The notes under the pieces are model-generated. The model searched no databases. It saw only the letters and a list, made by a program, of their open reading frames with translations, and was not told the origin of the DNA. The translations under genes and the position numbers were made by a program. From assembly GCA_018296165.2 (NCBI GenBank), contig JACKQL020000007.1, positions 1,054,001-1,118,000 of the forward strand: a DNA stretch of 64,000 nt, given 5' to 3'. Origin of the DNA: Termitomyces sp. T153 (taxonomy: Eukaryota; Basidiomycota; Agaricomycetes; Agaricales; Lyophyllaceae). Shown here piece by piece: positions 1 to 9,813 of the stretch (positions are counted from its first letter, which is position 1; the number at the start of each line of letters is the position of its first letter).

Positions 1-1
1 T

Positions 2-112
2 GGCGGCGGCGGCGCCCAAGGAAAAGGCAAAAATGATCCAGGCTACGTCAAGTGTGTCGCCAAACTCGTCATCAAGTGTATCGCCAAGTTTGTCGTCAAG
101 CCTTGCGATTGA
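2..112 (+). CDS. 3' end of a Gly/Lys-rich protein (5' part outside window)
   Basis: An open frame enters from the left edge and ends at TGA 110-112. The 36 visible residues begin with a Gly run and GQGKGKN-like text, then a Cys/Lys/Val-rich tail with two near-identical units (KCVAKLVI and KCIAKFVV) and end in PCD. The units correspond to an imperfect 24-bp direct repeat at about 46-100. The alternation of Lys and hydrophobic residues suggests an amphipathic or cationic tail, possibly on a secreted Gly-rich protein, but that is inference. No family is recognised. Only the C-terminus is visible, so this could also be a chance open frame. Confidence 0.4.
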   Translation, partial: GGGGAQGKGKNDPGYVKCVAKLVIKCIAKFVVKPCD

Positions 113-521
113 GTCAAAGACTTCCATTTCATTTCATTATAACACAGAGTTTTCAGCCAAGTAATAATCGTGCATATTAAGCATACGATAAAACACAGAC
201 AAAGAAATGTCCAAAACACACTGTTTCATCGCAATTAATAGCTAAGTAATAATCGTGCATAATAAACGTACTACAAAACCCAGACAAAAAGATGTTATGG
301 CTATATGGCATCTGACACAGTGGAGTTACAAAAGAGTGGAGCGAAACACTTGATGTAGAGAGAGAAACGGTCCATGAGTGCAATGTCTTGAACCGATCAA
401 GTTTCAGAAGCAGTCGGTACTACAGATTTGACAGCGGTGACCGAAGAACCAGCAGTCTCAGACGGCTGTTGTCAGTTTGGCTACGGGCTCCGCAGCAGCG
501 CTGGACGATTCTGCGGGTGCA

Positions 522-625
522 GATGACGGCTTGCTCTCCTCCGTAGCGATGGCGGCTTGCTCTCCTCCGTAGCGATGACGGCTTGCTCTCCTCCGTAGCG
601 ATGGCGGCTTACTCTCCTCCGTAGC
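522..625. repeat. 26-bp tandem repeat, four copies
   Basis: Four consecutive copies of a 26-bp unit (GATGRCGGCTTGCTCTCC followed by TCCGTAGC) start at 522, 548, 574 and 600. They differ only by G/A at the fifth base and one G-to-A change in the last copy. Because 26 is not a multiple of three, the array does not encode a periodic peptide. It lies inside the candidate mobile element. Confidence 0.85.
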
Positions 626-1121
626 GCTGGTTGCCGTCACCTCAGACGCCGTCGTGTACGTATCTTTTGGTGCTAAACAGTGATTAAGGAATGGTTGGAC
701 GACCGAGATGACCTACGAGAAGGGACGAAGCAAGAAACCTGGTCAGTCATGAGACACAGGAAAATGTCAACCTTCTTCATAGTCGCGACTTCCGAGATGT
801 CGTCCGATCTGGTCTCGTCGTCGGTATTCGAATCCTCGCAACATCCAAATAGACCATCCATCTTTGGTTCGCGAACGCCAGATTGCTAGAATTTTCGATG
901 CTGGGGATCATAAGAACTCTTGACACAGCTCCAATCATACAATCTGATCATGAACTCGAGGGAAGCGTGTGGTCCAAGGGAAGTGTGAAAGGACTTGTCC
1001 GGTGACCATATGACCAGCCTCACTGCCTCAGGTGTGAAAGTTATTGATTCCTCAATATTCATCGATCATCGATTACCTACACGATGAGTCAGCGCTCCGT
1101 TTACACGTGTCAGCGATTTAT

Positions 1122-1978
1122 AAGGAATTGGCTGGATGAACCATCTGATGCTTCGACTTCTACTGCCCCCTCAGTGGCCCTGATACCCCTGCAAAGATCC
1201 CCGATGCCAGTTTGACAACACCCACTATGATTCGCACTACCCCCACAACGATCCCTTTTCCCATGGCAATAGCCGCATATCCCAGTTTGTTCAGAGTGAA
1301 TGAGAGTGCTGCCAGTGTGGCCGGCATTGGCAGGAACCTGGTATGGATTAACAATTATTGTGGAAGAGAAGTTTGCATGCTAATCCATGCCAGGTTCCTG
1401 CTACTTTGCTTCCTTTGTGTCCCTGGACTGGACAGTGATTCAAGCATCATTTGAGAGTCCTCTCAAACAGTGCCCTGAACAGATAGCGATTGGTATCATA
1501 AGGTAACTCCAAAGAGATCAAATCTGCGATAAACACTACTAACAGGAAGTCACAGATAAATCCCTGAAATCTTTTGTATACTGGATCCATGAGTGGTGCA
1601 ATCTTATCTTCTACAGCGATAGTTAATCTGCCAGGTTCCTGCCACTTTTCTTCCCTTATGTTTTTGAACTGAACAGTTATTCTAGCACTCTCAACTTCTG
1701 GCTTGGATTAGCATGCAATCTTATCTTTCACAATAATTGTTAGTCCACACCAGGTTCCTGCCACTTTGCTAATGCTGGCCACACTGGCGGCACTCTCGTT
1801 TGCTCTCAACAAAGTAGGATATGCAGCTATTGTTGTGGAAGGAGGGATCATTGTGGGGGTGGTGGGAATCGTAGTAGGTGTCATCAAACTGGTATCAGGG
1901 ATCTTTGTGGAGGTATCAGGGGCCACTGAGGGGGCAGCAGAAGTCAAAGCATCAGATGGTCCATCTAGCCAATTCCTG
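1122..1978. repeat. Long inverted repeat, about 265-bp arms and 320-bp loop
   Basis: The left arm (about 1122-1386) is the reverse complement of the right arm (about 1705-1978) at an estimated 85% identity. Matching blocks run from the GGAATTGGCTGGATG end to the GCATGCTAATCC end. Each arm can be read as a short hydrophobic peptide rich in Val, Ile and Gly, but neither looks like a maintained gene. The loop holds further copies of the motif CCAGGTTCCTG (about 1390, 1630 and 1750), so there is a direct repeat in the spacer too. Transcription through this region would give a long imperfect hairpin. Confidence 0.8.
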
Positions 1979-2217
1979 TCTAATACCATGTCAAAGATTG
2001 AATCTCCCCTCTTCACCACCACAAGAATGCCATTCTAAGCAGGCAACACAGAAAAGAGCCTAGGCTCACCAGAGAGAAGTGCATGTGGTTGATGTCGAAC
2101 ATATAATCACCAAAAAGCTGACACATGTAAACTGACTGTGCGGGATACCATATACCCATAACATTTCTTGGTCTGGGTTTTGTTGTATGCTTATCATGCA
2201 TAATCATTACTTAGCTA

Positions 2218-3590
2218 TGGACCATGTGTAATGAAATAGTGTATTTTGACACTGAGCAGGTGGGGGGAATGCTGTCCAGAGGCCTAGGCTGATTGACCCC
2301 CAAAGTACACTCCACCATATTCAGATTTTTACCCAGGAACTTCTGCAAACAAAAAGCCAAGCAGCAGCCCCAATAAAGTGTGGAGAGTGTGGCAGCAGGG
2401 CAAAGCATGATCTGCGTATGGGAGAACACTTGAAGAGGTCCTCGGGACCTCCACAACAAGTACCTTGAGAGAGATTTTATTTTACTCATTGTAGGTTGTT
2501 GCGCACTATGTTGAGTGAATGTGTCGTCAATGATGAACAAATGATGTAGTGAATCCACCCTGATCCTCGATGAGGCTTAGCTTCTGCTCTAAGTGTAATA
2601 CAATAAAACTAATGGAGTTGGAAGAGATGCAGCCAAAAAATCTGACAGTCGAAATTATACATAGACAGGCTACATATTGCCCTACTCCAACAACGAATCC
2701 ATATTCCTTCCAAATTCCAAATTGCATTTCTTCACCTTTCATAATGCTTCCTATCTTAGATGCATCGATCATACAAGGTCTTTCTAGTAACCATGATCCA
2801 CAGTTTCGGTATCGAATGCACCAGTCCTAAACACGCTCGAAGAGAGCTTCGGCTCTTGCAGTTTGCGCCAAAGGAAAAAAGAAATGAAAGAACGTATCGC
2901 TTTTGAGTTTCTGTGTCATTGAAAGCACCTGTGTCTGATGTCCGTCTCCATGAAGACCATTCTTGTTAAGATGGGGGAAAGTCGCTCTGAGGAATTTCAG
3001 TCCCCGCAACTATTAGCGAGAAGAACGATCAAATATTTGTTATAGGGTGCACGCCGTCCGAGGCTGTTCGTTTACAGCCGTATAGTCACGACAAATAAAC
3101 GGTTGCGGCAACCGTGAACTGTGCCGCGGCCAAGCGGTTAGATCAAAGGGGTTGGTAGGGGCAGGCGACTGAACATCGGCCTGGCGAGTGAAAGTCGAGT
3201 GAATCGAAGAGTCGGAGAGCCCCCGTCCGCGGAGTGTGTGTTACAACAGAAGCGTAAGGCCGTCAGTTGTTTCGTCGCCATCTGGCACCTGAGCATCAAT
3301 TGCCGCGCCGAGACAAGGCGTTGTGACTCATCGACCGCCGTAGCGTCCCATCGTTGAAATTGCCCGGCAGTTTTGCCAACGACTGTACCCTCTGTAAACC
3401 TTTGGGAGGAACGGTCACCCATGGATCTGAGGCCCCTGCAAAAATGTTCATCACAACAGACTTGCTGTGAGCAGGGTCAGAGGGTCCAGGAGCTTCTTCG
3501 CGTTGCTTTGCCTGAGAAGCGACAGTACTCGTAGTGGATCGGCCTACTACATTTCCGAGAATTCTAGTCATTGCAGAGGAAGAAAGTGCC
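2218..3590. other. Intergenic stretch without recognisable gene
   Basis: Only short, unrelated open frames occur here on either strand, none with codon bias, a conserved motif or plausible splicing. A small perfect palindrome (GGTTGCGGCAACC, about 3100-3112) is present. I see no tRNA-like clover leaf or other RNA gene. Confidence 0.5.
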
Positions 3591-3595
3591 AGAAT

Positions 3596-4275
3596 CCATT
3601 TGTCACCAATCAAGTTCAGGATCTTTCTCGTGCACAAGCTAGATACTGACGTTAAGAAGACGGCTCAGACGAAAAACACGGAGCACCTAGAGTAGACTTA
3701 CATTCTCGCAGCCTCTTTGACAGCTTCCCGTGTTGTGAGTTCCGACAGCTGGAGCTTTTCTAGTTCTGCTTTAGCAAGTTGATGTCCCTTGCCAACAGCG
3801 GCACCATGATAACGCTGAGACAATCATCAGAAGCTGAATCAGAATCAAAGAGAAATCAGCGTACTTAGAAGACACCTCCGGCATCCAGGTCCATCTTTAT
3901 CGACAGCAGTGCTGATGCCGAATGGACGAACAGATGGGTAGAGGGCATGGGCTTGCACGTCGAGGCCCGATCTATCAGCGATATACTACGCTAGATTGTT
4001 ATAAGTGTAGTGCCGGAAGGTTGGCCATATTGGTCCCGGTAGTTAGATGCCTCATGCCGCCAACAGTCGCCTTTGACATACACATTAGAAGGATGTGGAT
4101 TATGACAGTCCAATGGTACTCACGAGCCCTATGTGTCTATCTAGAGGAGTTTCGAGTGCACGACTTGTCCACAACTAGGACAATACCATCTTTTACTCGA
4201 AGTCCAAGAGCCGTCTTACGAAAGGAAATGTCGATAAGCTCGAGCAGAAAGATCAAACCCAGGATGGGGTACATC
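3596..4275 (-). pseudogene. Decayed 20S proteasome subunit alpha-7 (PSMA3/PRE10-like)
   Basis: Reading the minus strand gives, in order but in shifting frames, recognisable pieces of proteasome alpha-7: PGFDLSARAYRHF near 4245, TALGLRVKDGIVLVVDK near 4150-4215, RHIGLVST then an in-frame stop near 4110-4140, VKGDCWRHEASNYRDQYGQ near 4010-4075, QAHALYPSVRPFGIST near 3885-3960, HGAAVGKGHQLAKAELEKL and TREAVKEAARM at 3701-3815, and LVHEKDPELDW followed by a stop near 3597-3640. In functional genes these form one frame (DRHIGL, VQAHTLYSSVRPFGIST, GKGRQSAKAELEKL, LVHEDNKEKDFELE). At least two frameshifts and two stops break it, and the FQVEYA segment is missing. Intron-like GTAAGT...TAG sequence survives at about 3641-3700, so this is a duplicated genomic copy, not a retrocopy. 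A functional copy should exist elsewhere, since the subunit is essential. Confidence 0.75.
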
Positions 4276-4322
4276 AATACAATGGTTTGGAGATTGATCG
4301 GGCGGGATTGAAAAAATGATGC

Positions 4323-5877
4323 ATGACACGGATTCTTCCTCGACTGCTTGGACGACTGGAACGCACTTCACAGCGAGTCTCGTTGGACAGGTTTGTTCTC
4401 CCGCGCAGACGCCCCCGCTCCCTCTATCGCTCCGTCCCCGCACCTCCGTCCTTCCAACCCGCCCACCACCCCAAGTCCATCCTTCTCTATGACCCCCCGA
4501 CCAATCCCATTACCTCCTCCAGAGTCTACGACCGCCACAAGACTCTCCCCCCGCTCCCACGACGCTTCGACAAGCCCAGGCCCCGAAAAACGACCGACGA
4601 GGATGGGCCACGCGCCATGACCCTCGAGGAACGCAAGTTCTGGTCTAGTCCATACCGTGCGTGCGTCTTTCTTCATCCTGTCTCTGACACTAACACGCCC
4701 CAAGTCCGCATGATTGCCTCTCCCCTGCGCCAATGTATAATTACCAGTCGCTTTTTGCCGAACGGTACGTCCTCTTTGTCCCGCCCAAACCCAAACTCAC
4801 CCTCACACCTGGCCAGACTTCCTCATCCGCCTCGCCATCCAACGCATCCCAAATTCCCATTACCCATCCAAATGGAAGCGTCCCAACGCACCACAGACCC
4901 TCCTCCCCGACGGGCTGCAGCACACCAAATTCACAGTGCGCAGATCAGACAAGGCGCACTACGTGCCCTGCACACGCACCTCCATCGCCCTCCTCGCCGA
5001 GCCTTCCGTCAAACGACGCGCAGCCCACGGCGTATTAGTGCATCCGTTGCTCGCAGAACAGATCGCCCATCTCTTGCGTCTTCGCGTGCTTCAGGAACTC
5101 GAGGTGCTGATTGACAATCTCGAAGCCGCTGCTCACAAAAGTCTACATAGAAAACCAGCCACAAGTAAACCTAAAACACCCATAACAAACCCCGCCCCCG
5201 TCCCTCGCCTCCTCCGCCGCCTAACCCACTCCGAACTCCACACAATCCGCACAACCCAAACCATCCCACACCCCGGCGCCCTTGCAGTCCTCATCGTCCC
5301 CCCTCTCCAAAAAGACTCGGTCACAGGCCTCCGTCCCGCCCCCAACATGTCTCCCGCCCCTCCTCCTCCTCCCACTTCTGAGCCAACAAAACCGCTGACG
5401 CTCCCCGCGTGCGTGCTGTACCCCACCCAGCCCGACGCGTGGGACGAGGATGGAGGTACGCTGCCGCAGGAGAAGGTGCCGCTATATAATGGTGTTGTGA
5501 TGTTTCCAGAAAGGGGACAGAGGGCTGCGTTGGAGGGGCTTTTGAGGAGAGTGTTGGAGATTGAGTGGAGGGCGGATCAGGGGCGTGTAGGTGCTGATGC
5601 TGGAAAGGAGGGAAAGACCGGCGGGGAGGAGAAGGACGGTGAGCAGAAGGAAGAGGAAGAGGAGGCGGAGGAGGGGAAGGATATGCCCAAGAAATCGAAG
5701 TCAAAGTCGAAACCGAGCCATGCGTTCTTGCTGTACTCGGACGAAGAGTCGGTGTTGAGGGGAGATACGGTTGGTATTGCGATTGCGCTCTGGCGGCTGA
5801 GGATGTTTGAGGATAAGGGGGAGGATGTGGAGACACAGAGGGTGGGCGGGTGGGAGTGGACAAAGAATAGGACTTGA
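4323..5877 (+). CDS. Conserved hypothetical, probable mitochondrial protein
   Basis: Three exons (4323-4656, 4705-4764, 4817-5877) join in frame to a protein of about 484 residues. The N-terminus is Arg/Ser/Pro-rich with few acidic residues (MTRILPRLLGRLERTSQRV...), typical of a mitochondrial presequence. The core around both introns reads EERKFWSSPYLRMIASPLRQ, then CIITSRFLPNDFLIRLAIQR, followed by HTKFTVRRSDKAHYV and a leucine-rich helical stretch. A Pro-rich linker and a Glu/Lys-rich low-complexity tract (about 5625-5720) precede the conserved-looking C-terminus HAFLLYSDEESVLRGDTVGIAIALWRLR. I do not recognise the family. A role in mitochondrial gene expression would fit the composition but is inference. 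Introns are 48 and 52 bp with clean GT-AG ends. The first ATG of the frame is used; the overlapping Pro-rich frame at 4348-4620 is a shadow. Confidence 0.7.
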
Positions 5878-5989
5878 GATGGGGATGGATATGCGCGCAC
5901 GATATGAGGTTTGTGATCGCGGATTATAGTTCATTCTTATGCTGCGAGGTGGACATAGAGTTCTAAGAGAAGACATGTACATTCTTTGG

Positions 5990-8700
5990 CGTCAAATCGG
6001 ATCTATATAAACATTTGTTTTTGTCAAATAGGATTGTTAATACGTACAGAAGCTCGGTACCACGACTCATCATTTCCACCGCCACACTGTCAGATTGCAC
6101 GCAAGCGCCACGATCAGTATCTAATTACTATGATGTCATCATGTCGTACCCCTCGACTTCTGAGGCCTTTATCACCCGACTGAGACTTCGCATCCGAGCT
6201 TCTGGCAGGGAACTATACATGTATGTAAGTAACTTCAGTCCTAACTATGTTGATGACAGCGCCTAACAGAAATGACTGCTCTTTTCCCTTTGTTATAGCT
6301 GGAGCCTTCCCTGTATCTTTGTTTCCGAGTCTACTACAGCATCGATATCGATTCCTTTTCTCCAAACTGCGAAACTCGAATGCCCCGTCCGCAACAATTT
6401 TAACAATGATAGCACGATTGGAACAAGGTGTTCAAGGAATCATTTTGGCATAATGATATAATGGGCGTTGGTTCTATATGACCATTGTAAATTCCTCTCT
6501 ATCTTCCTTCCTACCTCTGAACTTACAAAATCCTAGGAAAAAGGCAACTTGGAACGTGAGGACTTGTCAGTGTGTCTCTACTTGTGATGATATGATCAGT
6601 TACCTCATTCTATCTAACCTTATCCCGGAGCAGTTTACACGATCAAATGTAATAGTATGTGCTTGCTGGTGATTTTCAGAACTGCCGCCGACAATGATAC
6701 AGCGCTTGTCGACAGAAAGTCTTCCTTGTCACTTGTAGGCATCACTGGAAGAGCAACCTCGTGTGGAATTCGGGACAGTAACCATTGCATATGTACCAAA
6801 TATGAGCGAAGGCTGGCACCGTGTTGATGTTGTGAGGGGATAGCCGGACGTCAATTTGCCTTGCGAGGGTCAATAGACGCATGTTTATGACGTCTGGCAG
6901 CAGATTAGCTGCAATTGAAACTGGTAAGTACATAGCAGTTGTTCTTGTTCTTGACTTTGTTAATAGTCCAACAAAGGAACTTCGTCAGCGTATCTTTGGG
7001 ACACGACTATTGTGGATGCCTTTCACGCAGGTATTACTGGTGCCTAGTATGTTCTCTCTAGCGACGACAATACAGAACAAAACGGCCGTTTCTGGGAGGG
7101 TAGTATTGATAATAAACCTCCCCATTGAATAATTCCATTTCATGAAGCCACTTCACCTCTTGGACGTACGCAGTAGCCACGGTTCGAAATTCAACTTGGT
7201 GTCGGTGGAGGATCCTCAAGATAGATTTCGAGTGGTTTGTTGCACGACCGCACCATTGTATCTCTTTTCTGGCCTCCTATCGATATTGACCATAAGATTG
7301 CTCCATCAATTCTCGGACTGGTATGTCTGCTTGTTGATAGAATCAAGTGAGACTGCTAATTTTATGGTGCTTTGTTACTTAGTCTGCGATGGTGTCCGCA
7401 GAGATCATCATGCAGTCCGATGAATCACACATCCAAAATCTGCGATGGACAGTGCTGGACCGTATTTGGATCTCCATGGCAATCCAAAGATAGTGATCAC
7501 ATATTCTGGCGGGCTGGACCTGGAAAAATAGTAATATGCTGAAACAATGTTGAGAGGTGATACCGTTTCCTGACAGCCTTGAAAGGATAAAGTACATATT
7601 GGAGCGAGTGGCGACCACAGAGATGTCAAGGAGTAACGTTACGAGTAACCGTGGACTTTCGAATTCCCTCGTTCGGTACGGTCAAACCATGTTAATACGT
7701 GAATGATGAAACATCGAGTTGTACCCACAAGTTGTCTATGCTCGGGGCCCTGCGGACATGTGCGGGGTTCAAAATCAGCGTAATTGGTGGTCTGATTTCT
7801 TTGTCATGATGGATAATAGATCAATGACCAACTGATGACATCATGCTGCGAGTTAGTTCCAAACTCATCACACTTTCGTATAAAGACTTTCCTATGTCAA
7901 AACGTTTCCGAGCTCTCTTTGTATCTACAAAGCTCTCATCAGGCCTTTCTGATCTCTACGGTCACCAGAAACTATGTCTGGGATTTAGATGGAAAAAATT
8001 TCATGAACAAACAGTGTCGCGATGCCAACATGGTGACCAGCTCCAAGTAATTCATAGTTCATCCATGCGCTTGATGAGAACCATTAGTACATGATGAATG
8101 ATTATAAGAGACTCAAATTACCCCGCTTTCATCATTTTGTGAAACAAAAGGCCGCACGCTTAGCCTTCGTTGGCCGCACCTACAACATCCCTTGTGATTC
8201 GATTTGCTAGCGCTTTGTCTCTCAGGTAACAACACTATGCTCTTTTAATACGCTCTTTTGACACTTGCTCTCTCTCCTGTGTATCATTCCCTGATTCCGG
8301 AAAGTATGTTGTCGCATCGGCCACGAAATGGATGGATTCATGCTGAAAGGAGAGGACCTGTCTTGGATGGTGAAGGATTTTTAACAAGTAGTGAGTTTCT
8401 CTTCCTGTCTCCTGCGTACTAAGAATGCTTTCTGAGGCTTTTCCTGAAGTTCTTAGTGGTGTATTGTGAGGGGCTTTCTCGTGATTATGGCGAAAACGAT
8501 GTGTTGATGAACGTTTGAACCATCTAAATCGCCCTTGATCCCGACTCCTTTTCCACCTGTTACTCTTCGTCCACCAAAGTAAGCTACAATCTTGCTCAGC
8601 CTGGCAGGGTGATATGCTACTGAACTCTGCATACATCCAGCCCTACTACTTTCACGAGATCGCAGACTGAGTATGTAGCATATCTAACTTAATGGAAGGC
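5990..8700. other. 2.7-kb region without an intact gene; possible decayed coding remnants
   Basis: No long open frame, recognisable domain or consistent splice chain was found. On the plus strand a few intron-like signals and short peptide stretches occur: an ATG at 6141 starts MSYPSTSEAFITRLRLRIRA, followed by GTAAGT at 6225 and CTAAC/ACAG; EEQPRVEFGTVTIAYVP with MSEGWHRVDVVRG at about 6745-6830 ends in a stop; SAYLWDTTIVDAFHAG lies at about 6985-7030. These look like pieces of one or more eroded genes, but I cannot assign a family. An 83-aa frame at 7843 and a 133-aa minus-strand frame at 8235-8636 have no supporting features. Confidence 0.35.
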
Positions 8701-8714
8701 CATTCAATTGACAG

Positions 8715-9640
8715 AAACTCAGATCTGTTTCCCCCTCGTCTAATATTCAGCCTTCAGTGACCTCAAGCTCATTCATCTCTTCTAATCAAGGTGGCTCCAC
8801 GTCACCGACCATCACCCCTTCCTCCTCCTCCTCCTCCTCCTCCTCCTCCTCCTCAACTGTTACTGCCACTTCTATTGATACTTCTCCTGCCACATCCGTT
8901 GCCCCCTCATTTTCGACACCCATTTCCCCCTCAACCTCGACACCCCCATTACCCCCTGTCTCTCAATCAGTATACGAAACTACATCCGATGGCAAAGTCC
9001 TCACAGTCACCTCCATTGTGAACGCATCTGCTGCTACCGCGAGTACCTTGAGTGCCCCCACAGCCCCTACCTCCCAATCCTTCTTTCAGAACAAAGCTCT
9101 CTCCGGCGTCGTTTTTGCTCTCGTCGGCCTTGTCGGCCTCATCGGCATCCTTACGCTAGCAACGTTCACCATCCGACGTAGGCGCAACAAGAGACTTTTG
9201 AGGGAGGCAATCTCGTTTGACCCTACGTCAGTCAACAACTATGTGGCGGACTCGGATAAGGATAGGAACGAATCCGGTGCCTTCGGAAGGTCTAGGAATG
9301 ATAATGGGGATTCTCGCAATAAAGAAACGGCAGCGGCATATCCGTTTGGAGCGGGGCATGGCTATGGGTATACGGACCGTGGTGTAAAAGTTCCTCAGCA
9401 GCCTGCAAGGACGTCGAGCCTAGATGGTCAGGTGGGCAATGCCATACGTGAGATATTGCCCAACCCTGTCCATGGGGAAGGCATCGATTGGTCTCCAGAC
9501 CCTACTCCGTTCATGCCCACTCAGCCGGAGACTCACCATCGCACCGGGGCGGGTGCTAGTCGGGTTTTGAAGGTATGTATGGATAAATTCATGCGATAAA
9601 TGTTGCTCAAAATAATTGTGTGCAGATTGCAAACGAATGA
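8715..9640 (+). CDS. Ser/Thr-rich single-pass membrane protein (5' end unresolved)
   Basis: The main exon encodes a mucin-like Ser/Thr/Pro-rich ectodomain containing a polyserine run (TCC repeat, about 8820-8850), then the segment YETTSDGKVLTVTS, a single transmembrane helix (about 9100-9165, GVVFALVGLVGLIGILTLATF) with a basic stop-transfer (RRRRNKR), and a cytoplasmic tail ending RVLKIANE. A 53-bp intron (9573-9625) joins the last four codons, and TGA is at 9638-9640. This layout is typical of agaricomycete cell-surface or wall-sensor-like proteins. There is no ATG in the frame upstream of the TM segment, so a first exon with signal peptide must lie before 8712. The best donor/acceptor pair (8671-8714) leaves a stop at the junction, so either the start is elsewhere or the 5' part is damaged. 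Confidence 0.6.
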
Positions 9641-9813
9641 ATGATGAAATTTTTTTTTGGAGATCATACCCTGTACTACTTCAACCAACTGCAAGAGCAG
9701 TCTGTTTGATGCAAGTTAGATACTACAAGATGGTCAAGTAACAGATACCATTGCACAACAATGCAATACGCGAAGGTTCTTTAACAGACACCGCATGTTT
9801 GAATGTTCATGTG

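Larger units (their letters stand above)
241..2215. mobile_element. Candidate non-autonomous DNA transposon with inverted termini and TA flanks
   Basis: The segment starting GCTAAGTAAT at 241 reappears inverted at the other end (about 2100-2215). The two ends match for roughly 80-90 bp, including the blocks CAAAACCCAGAC and TTATGG(C/G)TATATGG. Both ends are flanked by TA (239-240 and 2216-2217), as expected for a Tc1/mariner-type target duplication. A second, shorter direct copy of the left terminus lies at about 155-210, hinting at nesting or a partial second insertion. No transposase is visible inside, and the interior is dominated by a long palindrome. Boundaries are by eye; the class assignment is inference. 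Confidence 0.5.

Noticed and set aside
4348..4620. Pro/Ser-rich plus-strand frame overlapping the hypothetical gene
   Set aside because: The alternative frame (4323) is the one continuing through two clean introns into the conserved core.
5321..5863. 180-residue Pro/Ser-rich minus-strand frame
   Set aside because: Antisense shadow of the GC-rich, Glu/Lys-rich part of the plus-strand gene at 4323-5877.
7835..8050. Peptide FLISTVTRNYVWDLDGKNFM resembling the N-terminus of class III aminotransferases
   Set aside because: The match is one short segment with no further aminotransferase motif nearby in any frame; likely coincidence, or at most a tiny relic.
8235..8636. 133-residue minus-strand open frame starting with ATG
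   Set aside because: No family motif, no upstream or downstream exons, and composition (Ser, His, Gln, Arg mix) typical of random reading; it lies in the gene-poor stretch.
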